Assembly (NCBI GenBank): GCA_902623975.1
Contig: CACNVR010000009.1
Span: 1 to 36,977, forward strand
From: an uncultured Pelagibacteraceae bacterium
GTDB lineage: Bacteria > Pseudomonadota > Alphaproteobacteria > Pelagibacterales > Pelagibacteraceae
Reading direction: 5' to 3'
Length of the DNA stretch: 36,977 nucleotides
Shown here: positions 34,575 to 36,977 of the stretch, piece by piece
Layout of the letters: each line of letters begins with the position of its first letter
How positions within the stretch are numbered: position 1 is the stretch's first letter
Notes under the pieces: model-generated
Told to the model about the DNA's origin: nothing
Seen by the model: the letters and a program-made list of their open reading frames with translations, nothing else
The model's database searches: none
Program-made: the position numbers and the translations under genes

Positions 34575-35127
34575 AGTTTTAATTAGTTTTTTGATTATTT
34601 TTTTTTTAATTACTAACCAATCTATATCAGAGGAGAATATAATGATTTTAAAATTAAAAGACGGTGATGTAAAAATTGAATTATTTGATGATGTAGCACC
34701 GAACCATGTCAAAAGAATTAAAGAGTTAGCAAATTCAGGAAAATACGATAATGTTGTATTTCATAGAGTAATAGATGGATTTATGGCACAAACTGGTGAT
34801 GTTAAATTTGGAAATTCAGAGTCAAGTGAATTTAATATGCAAAGAGCAGGAATGGGTGGTTCGGACTTACCAGATTTAAATCAAGAATTTAATTCTTTGC
34901 CACATGAAAGAGGAACTTTATCAATGGCAAGATCTTCTGATCCAAATAGTGCTAATAGTCAATTTTTTATTTGTTTTAAAGCTGCTCCATTTCTAGACAG
35001 ACAATATACTGTCTTTGGAAAAGTTATTGAAGGCATGGAGTACGTTGATAAAATAAAAAGAGGTGATGAAAATAATAATGGAGCAGTTACTGATCCAGAT
35101 AAAATTATTAGTTTTAAATCTCTTTAA
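34567..35127 (+). CDS. Periplasmic peptidyl-prolyl isomerase, cyclophilin type
   Basis: Cyclophilins speed proline cis-trans isomerisation during folding. The 186-residue precursor has an N-terminal signal peptide (Lys3, hydrophobic core LISFLIIFFLIT, cleavage near SIS-EE at about 21), so it should work in the periplasm. The domain carries the active-site FHRVIDGFMAQTGD with the catalytic Arg, then NSQFFICF and FLDRQYTVFGKV. It is a PpiA/PpiB-type single-domain enzyme. The start overlaps coaD by 8 bases; an internal ATG at 34642 would give a cytoplasmic form lacking the signal peptide. tgt follows after 12 bases. Confidence 0.93.
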   Translation: MNKVLISFLIIFFLITNQSISEENIMILKLKDGDVKIELFDDVAPNHVKRIKELANSGKYDNVVFHRVIDGFMAQTGDVKFGNSESSEFNMQRAGMGGSDLPDLNQEFNSLPHERGTLSMARSSDPNSANSQFFICFKAAPFLDRQYTVFGKVIEGMEYVDKIKRGDENNNGAVTDPDKIISFKSL

Positions 35128-35139
35128 AATTTTCTGGCA

Positions 35140-36246
35140 ATGAAAAATTTTGCCTTTAATGTTTTATATTCTGATAAGTACGCAAGATGTGGTTTAATTA
35201 AAACCCATAGAGGAAATATTCAAACCCCAGCTTTTATGCCAGTTGGCACTCAAGCGACAGTAAAAGCTTGTAAAATTGAGGATATAAAAAAAACTAACTC
35301 TCAAATTATTTTATCCAATACTTATCATTTAATGATACGTCCTGGTGTCGAAAGAATAAAAAGAGTAGGAGGTCTTCATGAATTTATGAATTGTGATCTT
35401 CCAATATTAACTGACTCAGGTGGATTTCAAGTAATGTCTTTATCAAAGTTGAATAAAATTGATAGAGAAAAAGGTGCAATTTTTAATTCACATGTAGATG
35501 GAAAAAAATTTTACTTAAGTCCTGAGGAAAGTATAAGAATACAATTAGATTTAAACTCAGATATTGTAATGATAATGGATGAATGTCCAAAAAAAACTAA
35601 TGATTACGAATTAATTAAAAAATCAATGAATTTATCTTTATATTGGGCAGAAAGATCAAAAAAAGCTTTTGGTATTAATCCACACAAAGCACTTTTTGGT
35701 ATAGTTCAAGGTGGATTATTTAATGACTTAAGAAGTCAATCATTGAAGAAATTATTAAAAATAAATTTTGATGGATATGCTATTGGAGGATTAGCCGTTG
35801 GAGAAACGCAAGAAGAAATGTTTTCTGTTTTAGACGGAATTAAAGATGAGTTACCTGAAAATAAACCTCATTATCTCATGGGTGTTGGTACACCAAATGA
35901 TATATTAGGAGCAGTAAAAAGAGGTATTGATATGTTTGATTGTGTCTTACCAACTAGATCTGGAAGAACAGGATTAGCATTTACATGGGAGGGTAGAGTA
36001 AATATTAAAAATAATAGATATCAAAATGACGATAATCCTTTAGATAAGAATTGCAAAAATTTGAATTTGAATAAATATTCTAAAAATTATCTTAATCATT
36101 TATTTAATACTAACGAAATACTTGGTTCAATGATATTGACACTTCATAATATCAATTTTTATCAAGAATTAATGTCAGCAATAAGAGAGAATATTAAGAA
36201 TGGCACTTTTGACGAATTTCATAATGAATATATTGATAAATTGTAA
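35140..36246 (+). CDS. tgt: Queuine tRNA-ribosyltransferase Tgt with altered zinc site
   Basis: Tgt swaps guanine-34 of tRNAs with GUN anticodons for the queuosine precursor preQ1. The 368-residue protein has the TIM-barrel landmarks: MPVGTQATVKAC, the active-site Asp92 in TDSGGFQVMS, GGLAVGE and the nucleophile Asp267 in MFDCVLPTRSGRTG. The structural zinc site is abnormal: the expected CxCxxC is CKNLNL at 305-310, so Cys305 and the later His336 remain but two cysteines are Asn307 and Leu310. Otherwise it looks complete and functional. It ends a plus-strand series from ssb and is followed by tRNA-Lys. Confidence 0.94.
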   Translation: MKNFAFNVLYSDKYARCGLIKTHRGNIQTPAFMPVGTQATVKACKIEDIKKTNSQIILSNTYHLMIRPGVERIKRVGGLHEFMNCDLPILTDSGGFQVMSLSKLNKIDREKGAIFNSHVDGKKFYLSPEESIRIQLDLNSDIVMIMDECPKKTNDYELIKKSMNLSLYWAERSKKAFGINPHKALFGIVQGGLFNDLRSQSLKKLLKINFDGYAIGGLAVGETQEEMFSVLDGIKDELPENKPHYLMGVGTPNDILGAVKRGIDMFDCVLPTRSGRTGLAFTWEGRVNIKNNRYQNDDNPLDKNCKNLNLNKYSKNYLNHLFNTNEILGSMILTLHNINFYQELMSAIRENIKNGTFDEFHNEYIDKL

Positions 36247-36276
36247 ATTTTAACTATTTGTCTCACTAATTCTTGT

Positions 36277-36304
36277 TTGAATTAATAAAATAATTATGTA
36301 TACA
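36277..36304 (+). promoter_or_regulatory. Possible promoter of tRNA-Lys
   Basis: TTGAAT (36277-36282) and TATACA (36299-36304) stand 16 bases apart in the AT-rich spacer before the tRNA, placing initiation near 36311, about 18 bases before the mature 5' end. Both hexamers are 4/6 matches, so this is only a candidate; read-through from tgt is an alternative. Confidence 0.33.
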
Positions 36305-36328
36305 CAACATCATTCATTTAATGATTAT

Positions 36329-36404
<76 letters not shown>

Positions 36405-36409
36405 CCTTT

Positions 36410-36977
36410 TTAAGAAATATCAATTGGTGGGTAATCTAAGATAATTTCATTTGTCCATTGATTAATTTTTTTAATTCTATTTTCTGCAGAAGGGTGAGTG
36501 CTCATAAATTCTGGAGGAGTTTTTCCCTTATTAAGTTCTTTCATACGCTGCCATATTTTTACAGTTTCAGTTATATCATAACCTGATAATGAGGAAAAAA
36601 TCATTCCCAAATAATCAGCTTCACTCTCTTGCTTTCTATTAAATGGATTCATTATTCCAAGTCTAGACAACAAGCCAACTGTATCCATGCCAGTTGCTCT
36701 ATTTAGTTGAGATAATTTTCCACCTGAAAATATATCGATTAATTTTGTTCCTGTATTGAGAAGAGCTCCTCTGCTTGCTCTTTCAACGGAATGTTTTGCA
36801 ACCGCATGAGCAATTTCGTGACCCATAACAGCAGCTAAGCCATCAGTATTTTTTGTAACATCTAGCATTCCGGTATAAACAGCAATCTTACCACCCGGCA
36901 TACACCAAGCATTTCTAATTTTTTTATTTTCAATTAAAATATATTCCCAATCAAAGTTAATAGTAGGATCATTCATT
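36410..36977 (-). CDS. M48-family zinc metalloprotease (N-terminus outside window)
   Basis: The C-terminal part, about 189 residues, of an M48 peptidase. The zinc-binding HEIAH motif is in AAVMGHEIAHAVAKHS, and the third ligand region is ESEADYLG some 60 residues later. WCMPGGKIAVYTGML just before is typical of the periplasmic BepA/LoiP-like branch involved in outer-membrane protein quality control, as is the final STHPSAENRIKKI. The frame is still open at the right edge, and the Met at 36976 falls in the middle of the usual domain (homologues have a signal peptide and more sequence before it), so the gene is truncated by the window, not broken. It converges on tRNA-Lys, ending 5 bases away. 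Confidence 0.92.
   Translation of the reverse strand, partial: MNDPTINFDWEYILIENKKIRNAWCMPGGKIAVYTGMLDVTKNTDGLAAVMGHEIAHAVAKHSVERASRGALLNTGTKLIDIFSGGKLSQLNRATGMDTVGLLSRLGIMNPFNRKQESEADYLGMIFSSLSGYDITETVKIWQRMKELNKGKTPPEFMSTHPSAENRIKKINQWTNEIILDYPPIDIS

Noticed and set aside
36410..36977. M48 peptidase as a complete short gene starting at 36976
   Set aside because: The frame is still open at the window edge and that Met lies inside the normal domain, so the gene continues beyond the window.

Overview
The window is a gene-dense, very AT-rich stretch of an alphaproteobacterial chromosome. Small spacers, many 1-20 bp gene overlaps, lysine/asparagine/isoleucine-rich proteins and gene order all point to the SAR11 clade (Pelagibacterales, Candidatus Pelagibacter-like). 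That placement is an inference from composition, gene content and synteny; no rRNA is present to prove it. I count 44 protein genes (two cut by the window edges) and one tRNA. I see no insertion sequence, prophage, CRISPR array or gene-free stretch longer than 160 bases.

Layout. (1) 1-6387: a phosphate block holding the tail of pstA, then pstB, phoU and phoB on the plus strand, a SixA-type phosphatase on the minus strand, then ppk and ppx. It combines phosphate uptake, its signalling and polyphosphate turnover. (2) 6388-8626: a long GC-richer hairpin and a lysine-rich orphan coiled-coil gene. These are followed on the minus strand by a compact arsenic-type cassette (small membrane protein, thioredoxin-type arsC, AqpS-like aquaglyceroporin) with a NUDIX hydrolase at its end. 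(3) 8696-10975: an Anbu proteasome-like protease divergent from a circularly permuted ATP-grasp protein, a reduced form of a widespread uncharacterised operon. (4) 11028-14479: a zinc uptake locus, znuC-znuB-zur plus a small membrane protein on the minus strand and divergent znuA on the plus strand. Two tandem Zur-box palindromes lie between them. (5) 14522-15520: a lone Ldh2/DpkA-type dehydrogenase.

(6) 15512-27451: the conserved alphaproteobacterial housekeeping series. xth and erpA are on the minus strand; dgt, argS, a small membrane protein (where other alphaproteobacteria carry a SPOR-domain gene), nagZ, scpA, scpB, tatA, tatB, tatC, serS, yajC, secD and secF are on the plus strand. It links nucleotide quality control, translation, wall recycling, chromosome condensation and both Tat and Sec export. 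(7) 27448-30952, minus strand: a PuuD-type membrane protein and uvrA. (8) 31043-36246, plus strand: ssb, gyrA, coaD, a periplasmic cyclophilin and tgt, read from a good extended -10 promoter. They are followed by tRNA-Lys(UUU) and, on the minus strand, the C-terminal part of an M48 metalloprotease that runs off the right edge.

Points most worth a second look: the paired Zur operators; the Tgt that has lost two of the four residues of its zinc site; the Anbu/ATP-grasp pair without its usual partners; the hairpin and lysine-rich orphan at 6.5-6.76 kb; the 87-residue replacement of the SPOR gene; and two A11 tracts at the very start of scpB.
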